A stretch of DNA of 64,000 nucleotides from Desulfofundulus thermosubterraneus DSM 16057 (GCF_900142025.1 NZ_FQZM01000013.1:24550-88549), one strand, 5' to 3'; shown: positions 44,109 through 54,285, counted from the first letter of the stretch. A program made the numbers and translations. Notes: generated by a model not told the origin, from the sequence alone.

Positions 44109-44840
44109 TTACTTTGTTACCGGCCACAGGTTGCGTAGATCCGCCGTCTTGAGAGCATTGAGAAAGCGCAGGTGCAATTCGGGATACCTGGTAAGTAGAT
44201 TAGCCACGAACTCCCTCATTTCCTGCCGCTTGGTCCTGCCGTTTACGGGACAGGGATTTTCCAATACGGGCAGTTTTTTTTGCCGCGCCATCTCCCGCAC
44301 CTGCTCCTGGGTCAAATAAATTAAAGGACGGATCATGGTGACATCGCTGCGGCTTAAATAAGTAACGGGAGAAAAAGTGCGAAACTGCCCTGTGTAAAAA
44401 AGGCTCATGAAAAAGGTTTCAATCACATCATCCAGGTGATGTCCCAGGGCCACTTTGTTGCATCCCAGATCCCGAGCGGTATTGTTCAAAGCCCCCCGGC
44501 GCAGGTTGGCACATAGGGCACAGGGGTTTTTCTCCTGCCGGATATCAAAAACTACTTCGGCAATATTGGTGGGTTTATAGTAAAAAGGAACCCCTTCGCG
44601 CTCACAAAACTCCCGCAACACGTTTGCTTCCATATCCCAGCCGGGATCCACATAAATGCCGTGCAGAGAAAACTTAATGGGTGCCACCCGCCGGACAAGG
44701 TTCAGGATGTGCAATAGCACGCTGCTGTCCTTCCCCCCGGAAAGACCCACGGCCACCCGGTCCTCATCCGCAATCATGCCGTAATCAACAATGGCCCGCT
44801 TTACCCGGGTTACCACATACCGCTGAAACTCTTTGCTCAA
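44109..44840 (-). CDS. ttcA: TtcA-like tRNA 2-thiolation PP-loop ATPase
   Basis: 243 residues from TTG 44840 with AAGGAGCGG upstream; the longer frame to 44936 has no site. PP-loop SGGKDSSVLLHI, CALCANLRRG with the CxxC that holds Fe-S or sulfur, GHHLDDVIETF and a later Cys in ENPCPVNG. TtcA makes 2-thiocytidine at position 32 in tRNA; related small members have other targets, so the symbol is provisional. Confidence 0.8.
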   Translation of the reverse strand: MSKEFQRYVVTRVKRAIVDYGMIADEDRVAVGLSGGKDSSVLLHILNLVRRVAPIKFSLHGIYVDPGWDMEANVLREFCEREGVPFYYKPTNIAEVVFDIRQEKNPCALCANLRRGALNNTARDLGCNKVALGHHLDDVIETFFMSLFYTGQFRTFSPVTYLSRSDVTMIRPLIYLTQEQVREMARQKKLPVLENPCPVNGRTKRQEMREFVANLLTRYPELHLRFLNALKTADLRNLWPVTK

Positions 44841-44985
44841 GGTTAAACCGCTCCTTGAACTTTCGAAATTTACCCCTCCAAGTACATACACCCTAATTAT
44901 ATTTGCCGTTACCGTTCTGTCAAAGGTAAATAACAACAGCTGGCCCGGAGCAGGATTTTCACTTTACTATATAGAAAGAACACCA

Positions 44986-45006
44986 CGTTGAAATAATTTT
45001 TCAACG
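44986..45006. promoter_or_regulatory. Candidate LysR-type operator
   Basis: Palindrome CGTTGAAATAATTTTTCAACG in the divergent region between the TtcA-like gene and the LysR gene. It has the T-N11-A form (TTGAAA-N5-TTTCAA) of LysR boxes. Confidence 0.45.
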
Positions 45007-45096
45007 AGGGATAACGTATTCTCAAAGCAAGTACTCTTTTTGCTTTTCGTCTGAATATTCCCGGAAATAATCTTCCGAAAGGTGTTGCAACTTTCC

Positions 45097-46014
45097 ATGA
45101 ATATAAAACAGCTGGAAGCTTTTTTGCTGGTCGCTGAACTGCGCAATTTTACCAAAACCGCCGGGCAGCTGGGGATGAGCCAGCCGGCGGTAAGTTTCCA
45201 GATAAAAGCGCTGGAGGAAGAACTGGGCGTCACCCTTTTGGAGCGTAATGAAAAAAAGGTGCTGCTTACCGAGGCCGGACGGCTTCTCTACCCCGAAATC
45301 AAGCAAATGGTACGCCACTACCGGAAAATCCGGGCCATGGTCAATGAACTCCAGGGTTTGAAAAGCGGCCATCTCATGCTGGGAGCCACCAGCATGCCTG
45401 CCGAATGCCTGCTGCCTATTTTTATCGGCGGTTTCCGTGAGCAGTACCCGGGAGTCCGGGTCAGCCTGCAGGTGGGCAATAGCGCCGCCGTAGCACGCTG
45501 GTTACAGGACCGGGAGATCGACATCGGCGTTCTGGGAGCGGCAATGGGTGGAGAGAGTATCGAATACCACCCCTGGTTGGAAGACGAGTTGATCTTTATC
45601 GTTCCCTCCTGGCACCCCTGGGCGGGCAACAACATCTCCCTGGAGGAATTGACCCGCGAATCACTGATTATCCGTGAAGCCGGTTCAGGCACCAGGCAGG
45701 CCCTGGAGGCCAAACTGGCCGAACACAACATTAACGTGGAGCATTTTCCCAGCATACTGGAACTGGGCAGCAGCCAGTCCATGGTGCAGGCGGTCCGGGC
45801 TGGGCTGGGGATAGCTGCGGTTTCCCGGCGCGCGGCCCACGATGCCCTGGAAGCAAGCAAAGTGGCCCGGGTAATTATCCCGGGAATGCAAATCCGTTAC
45901 TACCTGTACCTGGCCTGGCCCCGGCAGGTCAGCAACGGCCTTTCAGCAGCCATTTTCAAAAGCTTCCTCATGGACCGGGAGCTCTGCCGCCGTTTGTTGG
46001 GGGAAACGGGCTGA
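45097..46014 (+). CDS. LysR-family transcriptional regulator
   Basis: 305 residues from ATG 45097 (MNIKQLEAFLLVAELRNFTKTA). HTH 5-60 (AGQLGMSQPAVSFQIKALEEELGVTLLERN), periplasmic-binding-like effector domain 90-295. CysB/CysL-like subfamily features (LEAFLLVAE, GHLMLGATS). Effector unknown. Divergent from the TtcA-like gene. Confidence 0.9.
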   Translation: MNIKQLEAFLLVAELRNFTKTAGQLGMSQPAVSFQIKALEEELGVTLLERNEKKVLLTEAGRLLYPEIKQMVRHYRKIRAMVNELQGLKSGHLMLGATSMPAECLLPIFIGGFREQYPGVRVSLQVGNSAAVARWLQDREIDIGVLGAAMGGESIEYHPWLEDELIFIVPSWHPWAGNNISLEELTRESLIIREAGSGTRQALEAKLAEHNINVEHFPSILELGSSQSMVQAVRAGLGIAAVSRRAAHDALEASKVARVIIPGMQIRYYLYLAWPRQVSNGLSAAIFKSFLMDRELCRRLLGETG

Positions 46015-46068
46015 TATATTTTATCCTGTTGCCTTATAAGACGCGCTTGCTCAGCACAAGTTTCTGTT

Positions 46069-46097
46069 CAAAAGGGAGGAAATTTCCTCCCTTTTGT
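46069..46097 (+). terminator. Terminator after the LysR gene
   Basis: Perfect palindrome CAAAAGGGAGGAAATTTCCTCCCTTTTG with a T-rich 3' arm. The stretch from here to the ger operon (46098-46424) holds repeat copy 5 and nothing else recognised. Confidence 0.7.
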
Positions 46098-46273
46098 GAT
46101 TTTACATCGAACTGCAGACTACACCTGAAATGTATAAAGCACCTGCTGTGGCAGATAATATACAATCAGGTATAATATCCCTGATTTGCCGCAGAGTAAA
46201 TGTTCAGTCACCCCGCCATGGTACCGCGTTGTCCACGCTCACTCCAGCGCTCTGCAAGTCGCTCGCTTTGGAA

Positions 46274-46367
46274 GCAGCACTCACTGGTATACTAAATCTT
46301 CCCAAAACCGGAGGTATCAATTAAACCTGAAATACCAGTAGTAGCGTCGTATTTTGGTGAGTGCTGG
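46274..46367. repeat. Palindrome-ended repeat element, copy 5
   Basis: 94 bp from (G)CAGCACTCACT (to 46285) to GGTGAGTGCTGG (46356-46367). Its reverse complement aligns with copy 3 (15 differences over the first 70 bases). Both this copy and copy 4 are followed by GCGGC. It lies 57 bases upstream of the gerA-type start. Confidence 0.85.
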
Positions 46368-46424
46368 GCGGCACCGTGCCGATGGTAGCGGTTTTACTGA
46401 ACAAGTACCCCGCAGAGCAGGTGT

Positions 46425-48053
46425 ATGTACATGGTCAATTTTATCAAGCCACTTAGAGCCAGGTTCCCGGGCCGGGGCAACCACCCAGCGGACCAGTCCA
46501 AAGAGAGCAGCCTTCCAGGCGCGTCCTGGAAAGAACAGGTTTTAAGTCCGGATCTGGAAACTAACCTGAAGCAGATTAAAGCCATCCTGGATAAATGCAG
46601 CGATGTGGTTTACCGGGAGTTTGTTTTTGCCCAGAACGAACAGATCCGGCTGGCCCTGATCTATACAGACGGTCTGGCGGACAAGACGCAGGTGGGTGAT
46701 CAAATAACGAAGGCACTGGCCCTGGAAGTCCCCATGGCCGTGCCCGGCCAGGAAATCAGCAAAAACCGGGCCCTGGAATTTATCAAACAGCGGGGCCTGT
46801 GCATAAATGAAATCCAGCAGACCAGTAAACTGCGAGATGTTATCCAGGCCATTCTTTCAGGGGACAGCGTTTTACTGGTGGACGGACACGACATCGCCAT
46901 TGTCAATGGAACAAAAGGCTGGGCTTCGCGTGCCATTAGCGAGCCGGAAGCGGAGCCGACGGTGCGGGGAGCGCGGGAATCATTTGTGGAGACCTTGCGG
47001 ACCAATACGGCTCTTCTCAGGCGCAGGATAAACAGTCCCAACCTGAAAATCGAGGTTTTCAAACTGGGTGAGATTACCAACACCGATGTGGCCATAGCCT
47101 ACATCGAAGGCATCGTCAACGAGAAGCTGGTGGCAGAAGTGAAAAGCCGGCTGCAAAGAATAAAGGTCGACGCCATCCTGGAAAGCGGCTACATCGAGGA
47201 ACTGATCGAGGAGAATCCCTGGAGCCCTTTCCCCACGGTCAACCATACGGAAAAACCGGACCGGGCGGCGGCCATGCTGCTGGAAGGACGGGTGGCCATC
47301 CTGGTGGACGGAACGCCCTTTGTCCTCACCGTGCCCAACCTGTTCGTGGAGTACCTCCATTCCCCCGAGGACTATTACGAGCGGTTCATATTCACAACGG
47401 CCGTGCGAATACTCCGGTTTCTTTCTGCGCTCGTGTCACTTACGCTTCCTGCGCTGTATATTGCTGTGGTCAGCTTCCACCACGAACTGCTCCCTACCAC
47501 GCTCCTGCTGAGTATTGCCGGGCAGCGGGAGGCAGTCCCCTTTCCGGTTTTTGTGGAAGTGCTGGTCATGGAATTGACCTTTGAAACCTTAAGGGAGGCC
47601 GGCATCCGCCTGCCGCGGCCCCTCGGCCAGGCGGTGAGCATCGTGGGCGCCCTGGTTATCGGGGAGGCCGCCGTGCGAGCCGGCCTGGTGGCCGCCGCCA
47701 CGGTTATTGTGGTGGCCTTCACTGGAATTGCCTCGTTTACCTTTGCCTACAGTGCCAGCATTGCCTTCCGCCTGCTGAGATTTACTATCATGTTCCTGTC
47801 GGCCGCCCTGGGATTATTCGGACTGATCAGCGGGCTGGCGCTCATCGGCATCCACCTGTGCAGCCTGCGCTCCTTCGGGGTCCCTTACCTTTCCCCGGTA
47901 GTGCCCATGACAGGCATTGACTTGAAAGATGTGGTCTTCCGGGCGCCGCTGTGGGCCATGTTCACCCGCCCCCGGCTGATCGCCAGGCAGAATCAAAAAA
48001 GGCAGGAACAGGGGTTAAAACCTGAGCCGCCGGAAACCCGGCCGAAAGGTTGA
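46425..48053 (+). CDS. gerA: Spore germination receptor subunit A (GerA family)
   Basis: 542 residues. Soluble N-terminal half (about 40-300) with the GerA block LINSPNLKIEVFKLGEITNTDVAIAYIEGI-type sequence, followed by five hydrophobic segments (about 325-490; FLSALVSLTLPALYIAVVSFHHELLPTTLLLSIAGQRE). Start either ATG 46425 or 46431. In germinant receptors the A subunit sits in the inner spore membrane with B and C. First gene of a complete receptor operon. Confidence 0.92.
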   Translation: MYMVNFIKPLRARFPGRGNHPADQSKESSLPGASWKEQVLSPDLETNLKQIKAILDKCSDVVYREFVFAQNEQIRLALIYTDGLADKTQVGDQITKALALEVPMAVPGQEISKNRALEFIKQRGLCINEIQQTSKLRDVIQAILSGDSVLLVDGHDIAIVNGTKGWASRAISEPEAEPTVRGARESFVETLRTNTALLRRRINSPNLKIEVFKLGEITNTDVAIAYIEGIVNEKLVAEVKSRLQRIKVDAILESGYIEELIEENPWSPFPTVNHTEKPDRAAAMLLEGRVAILVDGTPFVLTVPNLFVEYLHSPEDYYERFIFTTAVRILRFLSALVSLTLPALYIAVVSFHHELLPTTLLLSIAGQREAVPFPVFVEVLVMELTFETLREAGIRLPRPLGQAVSIVGALVIGEAAVRAGLVAAATVIVVAFTGIASFTFAYSASIAFRLLRFTIMFLSAALGLFGLISGLALIGIHLCSLRSFGVPYLSPVVPMTGIDLKDVVFRAPLWAMFTRPRLIARQNQKRQEQGLKPEPPETRPKG

Positions 48054-48060
48054 GATTCTT

Positions 48061-49158
48061 ATGTTGGAACAGGGTAAAATCGACAGCAGGCAGGCTATTT
48101 TATTGATAATAAGCCTGGTTTTACCCACGGCCATCCTCACCGTTCCTGCGATTACCGTGAAGCATGCCGCCCAGGATGCCTGGATTTCCATCATCGTCGC
48201 CACCATGGCCGGACTTCTGATTGCCAGGCTGGTGACAGACCTCAGCCTCCGGTTCCCGGGCAAAACCCTGTTTGAATACGCGGAAGAAATCCTGGGCCGG
48301 GTACCGGGGAAGGTGGTCGGTTTTCTTTACATCTGGTGGTTCCTGCACGCGAATGCCCTGATCATGGATGAGTATGCATCTTTTCTATGTTCCGCTCACA
48401 TGCCCGACACCCCGGTCATTGTTTTTTTCATTTTGGGGATTGCTGTGGCAGCCTGCGCGGTCCGCAACGGACTGGAGGTTTTAAGCCGTTTCAACCAGCT
48501 GTTCCTGCCCCTTTTCTTGGGATTGCTGCTTGTCGTTTTCATTTTAGCCACCAAAGATATGAAGGTGACCAGGCTGCTGCCGGTTTTTGATAAAGGTGCT
48601 ATCGCTATTCTGAAGGGGGCCGCCACACCCGCAAGCTGGCTGGGGGAAATTGTTATCTTTACCATGATCATTCCTTTTCTTAATAAGCCAAAGGAAGCCT
48701 ATCGGGTGGCTGCGCTGGCCACTTTGTTTACCAGCTTCTACCTTTTAGTAAGCATATTGGTGGCAATAATGATTTTTGGCCCCAATGTTACGGGCCACTG
48801 GATTTTTCCCACATACAACGCAGTCCGGGTAGTTTCCATCGCCAATTTTCTGGAACGGATGGAATCCATTGCTGTGGCGGTGTGGATGTTTGGAGGTTTC
48901 GCAAAAGTCGGAGTATTTTACTACGCCGCCGTCCTGGGCAGCGCCCAGTGGCTGGGGCTTAAGGATTACCGGCCCCTGGTGGCACCAGTGGGAGTGATCC
49001 TGGTGGCCTTGGCGGCCCTTTGCGAGAACATCGTAGAGCTGCTTGATTTTCTGGCTACGGCTTGGCCACCCTACGCCTTAAGCGTCTTTGAGGTGGGTAT
49101 GCCACTGGTATTGCTGATTGTTGCTCTGGCCAGGGGCAAAGGAGGGGAGGGCACTTGA
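48061..49158 (+). CDS. gerB: Spore germination permease subunit B (GerAB family)
   Basis: 365 residues, ten membrane segments, begins LEQGKIDSRQAILLIISLVLPTAIL. APC-superfamily fold that binds the germinant amino acid or nucleoside in characterised receptors. Eight bases after gerA and overlapping gerC by four. Confidence 0.92.
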   Translation: MLEQGKIDSRQAILLIISLVLPTAILTVPAITVKHAAQDAWISIIVATMAGLLIARLVTDLSLRFPGKTLFEYAEEILGRVPGKVVGFLYIWWFLHANALIMDEYASFLCSAHMPDTPVIVFFILGIAVAACAVRNGLEVLSRFNQLFLPLFLGLLLVVFILATKDMKVTRLLPVFDKGAIAILKGAATPASWLGEIVIFTMIIPFLNKPKEAYRVAALATLFTSFYLLVSILVAIMIFGPNVTGHWIFPTYNAVRVVSIANFLERMESIAVAVWMFGGFAKVGVFYYAAVLGSAQWLGLKDYRPLVAPVGVILVALAALCENIVELLDFLATAWPPYALSVFEVGMPLVLLIVALARGKGGEGT

Positions 49159-50348
49159 TGAAAAAAATCGCCGTCCTCCTTTTGATTCTGCTTCTAACCG
49201 GCCTTACAGGAGGCTGCTGGAGCCGCAGGGAATTAACCGAAGTGGCCATTGTCCTGGGAACAGGGGTGGACTGGATGGAAGACGGCCGGATCCGGCTGAC
49301 CGTACAAATTGCCAGGCCCGGCGCTTTTACTGCCGGCAGCGAAGCAGGGGCCAGGGGAAGAGAGCCTGCCAGCTGGGTGGTTTCTGCGGAAGGCAGAACC
49401 ATTCAGGAGGCCGAAAGATACCTGGCCATGAAGGTCCCCCGCGAAATTTACTGGGGCCATTGCATTATCCTGGTCCTGGGAGAAGAAATGGCCAGAAAGG
49501 GAACAGGTATGATCACCAATTTCTTTCAACGGGACAGACAACCCCGGGAAAACATATGGGTAATGGTGACCAGGGGAGAGGCTAAAGACTTTCTGGAAAC
49601 ATATTCCAGTCTGGAGAAGACATCGGCACAGGCAGCAGGCTTCCTGGAAAGAATGAAAACCGGCTATTCCGTTCAACTCTGGAAACTGGCGGAAATGCTG
49701 GCCAGCAAGGGGATACAGCCGGCCGTCACCGCAGTGGAAGTTAAAGAGGCAGGGATCACGCCGGAGCCGGACCGGGAAAAAAAGTCCCCACCTCAAAAAC
49801 AGGTGGGGTTGGCCGGGGTAGCGGTATTCAAGGAAGATAAACTGATCGGCTGGCTGGACCCTTACGAAACCAGGGGACTTCTCTGGTTGAAGGGTGAGGC
49901 CATGAAGGGAGTAATCATCGTCCCCAGCCCGGGCGAGCCGGATAAAGCGGTTTCCATTCGAATCCGCCGGGGAAGTACAAAAATTCTACCGGAATACGAT
50001 GGGGAATACCTGCGCTTTATGGTAAGAATAAGGGTGGAAGGGGATATGGTGGAGCAGCAGAGCCGCGAGGATCTGGCCAAACCTGAAAAAATTAAAACCC
50101 TGGAAAGTGAAATGGCCGATGAGCTCAAAAAGAGAGCCACCGCCGCCCTGGAGAAAGCCCAGAACGAATACGGTGTGGACATCTTCGGTTTTGGTGATGC
50201 CTTCCACCGGAAGTATAAGAAAGAATGGCGGGATTTAAAGGACCGGTGGGATGAGGAATTCTCCCGAGCGGAGGTTAATATTGCCGTGGAAGCCCAGATC
50301 AGGGAAATCGGCCTGTTGACCAAACGAGCCGGTGTGCCGGAAGAATAA
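49155..50348 (+). CDS. gerC: Spore germination lipoprotein subunit C (GerAC family)
   Basis: 397 residues. Lipoprotein signal MMKKIAVLLLILLLTGLTGGC with the lipobox Cys at 21, then WSRRELTEVAIVLGTGVDW typical of GerAC N termini; three domains follow, ending in a conserved DIFGFGDAFHRKYKKEW block. Anchored on the outer face of the inner spore membrane. Confidence 0.93.
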   Translation: MMKKIAVLLLILLLTGLTGGCWSRRELTEVAIVLGTGVDWMEDGRIRLTVQIARPGAFTAGSEAGARGREPASWVVSAEGRTIQEAERYLAMKVPREIYWGHCIILVLGEEMARKGTGMITNFFQRDRQPRENIWVMVTRGEAKDFLETYSSLEKTSAQAAGFLERMKTGYSVQLWKLAEMLASKGIQPAVTAVEVKEAGITPEPDREKKSPPQKQVGLAGVAVFKEDKLIGWLDPYETRGLLWLKGEAMKGVIIVPSPGEPDKAVSIRIRRGSTKILPEYDGEYLRFMVRIRVEGDMVEQQSREDLAKPEKIKTLESEMADELKKRATAALEKAQNEYGVDIFGFGDAFHRKYKKEWRDLKDRWDEEFSRAEVNIAVEAQIREIGLLTKRAGVPEE

Positions 50349-50431
50349 CTCCCCAAAAATCAGGGGAGTGCGGTTGTTTCTATTCCGGAACAAGCACCGC
50401 CCCGGAAAATCTTGCGGCAGAGGATGAGAAA

Positions 50432-50647
50432 ATGATTTTCCTGCTGATCGTATCATTTATCGGCATTATCCTGCTGGAAGTGCCGGGCCTGGTGAAAAAG
50501 AAGATGTGGCGGGAACTGGTCGCCTTTTCAGTGTACCTGGCCATTGGGATGGCCTTGAGCATTCCGCAGGTGCTGGGGATCAAGGTACCCAATCCTTCCA
50601 AAGCCATTGAAGCACTTTTCAAGCCGCTGGCAGAATTAATGAAGTAA
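50432..50647 (+). CDS. Small two-helix membrane protein, candidate germinant receptor D subunit
   Basis: 71 residues with two hydrophobic segments (MIFLLIVSFIGIILLEVPGLV and LVAFSVYLAIGMALSIP). Small D proteins of this size and topology often follow gerABC operons and tune receptor activity in Bacillus species. Identification rests on position, size and topology. Confidence 0.6.
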   Translation: MIFLLIVSFIGIILLEVPGLVKKKMWRELVAFSVYLAIGMALSIPQVLGIKVPNPSKAIEALFKPLAELMK

Positions 50648-50655
50648 GGAATCCC

Positions 50656-50730
50656 TCAGGGACAGGTCCCGGGCTGGAACCCCGGAATAGACCGGGGTAA
50701 CCCAACCCGGGCTTTAAGGGGTTTTGGGGT
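50656..50730 (+). terminator. GC-rich stem-loop region after the ger operon
   Basis: CCCCGG-AATAGA-CCGGGG (about 50682-50699) nested within CCCGGG ... CCCGGG arms, followed by GGGGTTTTGGGGTTTT. Likely end of the ger transcript, facing the convergent hydrogenase operon. Confidence 0.45.
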
Positions 50731-50731
50731 T

Positions 50732-52456
50732 TTAAAACCTTTCTCTGGGAGTGTAGTGGGTGTGCAGAAGCTCGTGGGACTTGTGGCTCAAAGGCTCGCC
50801 CAGGAACTCCCTGTACAGGGCCTGTACGGCCGGGTTTTCGTGGGATTTGCGCAGCGGCATCTGCCGGTCGACCTGGTAGATGGCCGCGATACGCTTGGCC
50901 CGGATCTCGTTGTCCACGGGGACGGGCTGGCCGCCGCCGCCGATACACCCGCCGGGGCAGCACATGATTTCAATGAAATGGTACTCCCTTTCCTTGTTCA
51001 CCACGGCATCCAGGACCTTGCGGGCATTGCCGAGCCCGTGGGCCACGGCTACTTTCAACTCCGTTCCGGCCAGGTTGACGGAAGCTTCCTTCACCCCTTC
51101 CAGCCCGCGGACCTCCTCAAAGTCCAGGGACAGCAGGGTGGCACCCGTGACCAGTTCATAAGCGGTCCGCAGGGCTGCTTCCATCACCCCACCGGTGGCC
51201 CCGAAGATGACTCCCGCTCCGGTGGAAATACCCAGGGGCGCGTCGTAATCTTCCTCGGGAAGGGACTCGAAATCAATACCCGCCTGCTTGAGCATTCTAC
51301 CCAGTTCCCGGGTGGTGAGCACCACGTCCACATCCCGGTAGCCGCTGGAGGTCATCTCCGGGCGGCCGGCTTCGTATTTTTTCGCCGTACAGGGCATGAT
51401 GGAAACTACGAAGATCCTGACCGGATCGATACCTTCTTTTTGCGCATAGTAGGTCTTGGCCAGGGTACCGAACATCTGCTGTGGCGACTTGCAGGTTGAT
51501 AAGTTAGGCAGCAGGTTGGGGTAAAAGTGCTCAATAAATTTGATCCACCCCGGGCTGCACGATGTAATCAGGGGGAGCCTGCCGCCGTTCTGCAGGCGGT
51601 GAATTAACTCGCTACCCTCTTCCATAATCGTTAAATCAGCGGTAAAATCAGTATCAAAGACTTTATCAAATCCCAGGCGCCTTAAAGCGGCCACCAGCTT
51701 ACCGGTAACGATACTTCCCGGTTCCAGCCCGAACATCTCGCCGATGCTTACCCGCACGGCAGGGGCGGTTTGCACCACCACGTGCTTTTCCGGATCGGCC
51801 AGGGCGGCCCAAACTTTGTCCGTTTCATCCCGTTCGTGAATGGCCGCCGTGGGACAAACCAGCGAGCACTGGCCGCAGTTGACACAGTTTACCTCGCCCA
51901 GCGGCGCCAGGAAGGCCGGTGCCACCACGGTATCAAAGCCCCGTTCCTGGACGGCAATGGCGCTGACCCCCTGCACCTTTTCGCACACCGCCACGCAGCG
52001 GCGGCAAAGGACGCACTTGCGCGGGTCACGGATTATAGAGGGGCTGGAATCGTCCACCTCGTAGGGAGACATCTCCCCCTGGAGGCGAATTTCTCCCACT
52101 CCCAGTTCGGCCGCCAGTTGCTGCAGCTCGCAGCTGGTATTGCGCACACAGGTCAGGCACTCCTGGGGGTGGTTGGACATGAGCAGTTCCAAATTAAGCC
52201 GGCGCGCCTGCCGTACCGCCGGCGAGTTGGTATGTACCACCATCCCCTCGCCGACCTGGGTTACACAGGCTGCCACCAGCGCGCGGGCTCCTTCTACCTG
52301 CACCAGGCACAGGCGGCAGGCACCGATGACGTTCAACTCCTCCAGGTAACAGAGCGTGGGGATTTTTACCCCAGCCTGCCTGGCCGCCGCCAGGATGGTG
52401 GTGCCGGGCGGCACCTGAACCTGTCGCCCATCTATAGTAAGCGTCACCAGGGACAT
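50732..52456 (-). CDS. hydA: [FeFe] hydrogenase catalytic subunit of a HydABC-type complex
   Basis: 574 residues from ATG 52456 (GGAGGGAGAGAC upstream). N-terminal 2Fe-2S domain (1-78; IPTLCYLEELNVIGACRLC), His-ligated 4Fe-4S (CLTCVRNTSCELQ), two 4Fe-4S (CVLCRRCVAVCEKVQG, CVNCGQCSLVCPTAA), then the H-cluster domain with all three loops: TSCSPGWIKF, MPCTAKKYEA and MCCPGGCIGGGGQ. A small-subunit-like tail follows. With NuoF- and NuoE-like subunits this makes an NAD- and possibly ferredoxin-linked (electron-bifurcating) hydrogenase. Last gene of the minus-strand set. Confidence 0.95.
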   Translation of the reverse strand: MSLVTLTIDGRQVQVPPGTTILAAARQAGVKIPTLCYLEELNVIGACRLCLVQVEGARALVAACVTQVGEGMVVHTNSPAVRQARRLNLELLMSNHPQECLTCVRNTSCELQQLAAELGVGEIRLQGEMSPYEVDDSSPSIIRDPRKCVLCRRCVAVCEKVQGVSAIAVQERGFDTVVAPAFLAPLGEVNCVNCGQCSLVCPTAAIHERDETDKVWAALADPEKHVVVQTAPAVRVSIGEMFGLEPGSIVTGKLVAALRRLGFDKVFDTDFTADLTIMEEGSELIHRLQNGGRLPLITSCSPGWIKFIEHFYPNLLPNLSTCKSPQQMFGTLAKTYYAQKEGIDPVRIFVVSIMPCTAKKYEAGRPEMTSSGYRDVDVVLTTRELGRMLKQAGIDFESLPEEDYDAPLGISTGAGVIFGATGGVMEAALRTAYELVTGATLLSLDFEEVRGLEGVKEASVNLAGTELKVAVAHGLGNARKVLDAVVNKEREYHFIEIMCCPGGCIGGGGQPVPVDNEIRAKRIAAIYQVDRQMPLRKSHENPAVQALYREFLGEPLSHKSHELLHTHYTPRERF

Positions 52457-52472
52457 GTCTCTCCCTCCAGCT

Positions 52473-54266
52473 TTAAATGGTATAAATAGCACCAAACTTG
52501 CACTTTTCCATACACGTGCCGCACCGGAGGCATTTTTCCAGGTCTATCCGGTGGGGCTTCTTTTTCTCTCCGGAAATAGCTTTTGCCGGACACACCAGGG
52601 CGCAGCGCCCGCAGCCGTTGCATTTCTCTTCGTCTATGGCGTACACCATCAAGGCGCGGCAAACCCCGGCAGGACATTTCTTGTGGTATATATGGGCCTC
52701 ATACTCTTCACGGAAGTGGCGGATGGTGCTGAGCACGGGATTGGGTGCGGTCTGTCCGAGGCCGCACAGGGCGGAAGATTTGATACCCTGCCCCAGTTCC
52801 TCCAGAAGCTCGATGTCCCCATCCCGGCCTTCGCCCCGGGTGATCCGCTCCACAATCTCCAGCATGCGCTTGGTACCGATGCGGCAGGGAGAACACTTGC
52901 CGCAGGACTCGTCCTGGACAAATTCGAGGAAGAAGCGGGCCAGGTCCACCATACAGGTATCCTCGTCCATGATGATCAAGCCGCCGGAACCCATGATGGC
53001 TCCCAGCTGGGTCAGCGACTCGTAATCCACCGGCACGTCCAGGTAACGGGCCGGGATGCAACCGCCGGAGGGGCCTCCCGTCTGCGCGGCCTTGAATTGC
53101 TTGCCTCCCGGGATGCCACCGCCAATATCAAAGATAATTTCCCTCAAGGTGGTACCCATGGGCACTTCAACCAGACCGGTGTTGTTTACTTTACCGGCCA
53201 GGGCGAAGACCTTCGTTCCCTTGCTCTTCTCCGTGCCGATGGAGGCAAACCATTCGGGCCCCTTCAGGATAATGGGCGGAATGTTTGCCCACGTTTCCAC
53301 GTTGTTGATCACCGTGGGCTTTCCCCAGAGGCCTTCCTGGGCGGGAAAGGGAGGTCTGGGCCTTGGTTCACCGCGGCGGCCTTCAATGGATGCCAGCAGG
53401 GCCGTTTCCTCGCCGCAGACAAAGGCGCCGGCTCCCACCCGGATTTCCACGTCGAAACTAAAGCCCGTGCCAAAGATGTTTTCTCCCAGCAGGCCGTATT
53501 CCCGGGCCTTTTCGATGGCCAGGCTCAATCTTTGCACCGCCAGGGGGTATTCGGCCCGGACATAAACGTAGCCCTGGTTTGCTCCTATGGCGTAGCCGCA
53601 GATGGCCATGGCTTCCAGCACGCTATGGGGGTCCCCTTCGAGAATGCTTCTATCCATAAAGGCGCCCGGATCGCCCTCGTCGGCGTTACAGACCACGTAC
53701 TTGGGCTTCCCCGGCGCTTTAGCTGAAAACTCCCACTTCAAGCCGGTCGGAAATCCTGCGCCGCCCCGTCCCCGTAAGCCGGATTTTTTGATGCACTCTA
53801 TAACTTCTTCCGGGGTCATGCTGGTAAGCACTTTGCCCAAAGCCCGGTACCCGTCGCGGGCAATGTATTCTTCCACCGATTCAGGGTTGATGATTCCCGT
53901 GTTGCGCAGGGCAATGCGGGTCTGCTTTTTAAAGAAATCTATCTGATCGGAGGTCACCGCCGTCTTGCCGTCTTCGGGCGCCTTGTACAGCAGGCGCTCC
54001 ACTACCCGCCCCTTTAATAAATGTTCTTCGGCGATTTCCACTGCATCCGCGGGTTTTAACTGGCGGTAAAACACTCCCTCGGGATAAACCACAATTACCG
54101 GGCCCAGGTCGCAGGGACCCATACAGCCGGTTTCAACCACCTTAACTTCGCGCTTTAAACCCAGCCTGTCTATGCTCTCTTCCAGGGCAGATTTTACTGC
54201 CTGGCACCCCGAGGAAATACACCCGGCCCCGGCACAGACCAGAACATGAGCCCTGTAAAGTTCCAT
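52473..54266 (-). CDS. hydB: NuoF-like FMN/NADH subunit of the hydrogenase
   Basis: 597 residues. Thioredoxin-like 2Fe-2S domain (about 1-95; [22 protein letters not shown]), NADH/FMN domain ([31 protein letters not shown]), SLBB, NuoF 4Fe-4S domain ([16 protein letters not shown]), and two C-terminal 4Fe-4S motifs ([32 protein letters not shown]). This layout is that of HydB of bifurcating hydrogenases. Passes electrons between NAD(H) and HydA. Confidence 0.94.
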   Translation of the reverse strand: MELYRAHVLVCAGAGCISSGCQAVKSALEESIDRLGLKREVKVVETGCMGPCDLGPVIVVYPEGVFYRQLKPADAVEIAEEHLLKGRVVERLLYKAPEDGKTAVTSDQIDFFKKQTRIALRNTGIINPESVEEYIARDGYRALGKVLTSMTPEEVIECIKKSGLRGRGGAGFPTGLKWEFSAKAPGKPKYVVCNADEGDPGAFMDRSILEGDPHSVLEAMAICGYAIGANQGYVYVRAEYPLAVQRLSLAIEKAREYGLLGENIFGTGFSFDVEIRVGAGAFVCGEETALLASIEGRRGEPRPRPPFPAQEGLWGKPTVINNVETWANIPPIILKGPEWFASIGTEKSKGTKVFALAGKVNNTGLVEVPMGTTLREIIFDIGGGIPGGKQFKAAQTGGPSGGCIPARYLDVPVDYESLTQLGAIMGSGGLIIMDEDTCMVDLARFFLEFVQDESCGKCSPCRIGTKRMLEIVERITRGEGRDGDIELLEELGQGIKSSALCGLGQTAPNPVLSTIRHFREEYEAHIYHKKCPAGVCRALMVYAIDEEKCNGCGRCALVCPAKAISGEKKKPHRIDLEKCLRCGTCMEKCKFGAIYTI

Positions 54267-54285
54267 ACCGACCCCCCCTACTTAT

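Noticed and set aside
52455..53726. 423-codon plus-strand ORF opposite the NuoF-like gene
   Set aside because: Antisense shadow of a strongly conserved gene in high-GC DNA; no motif or site.
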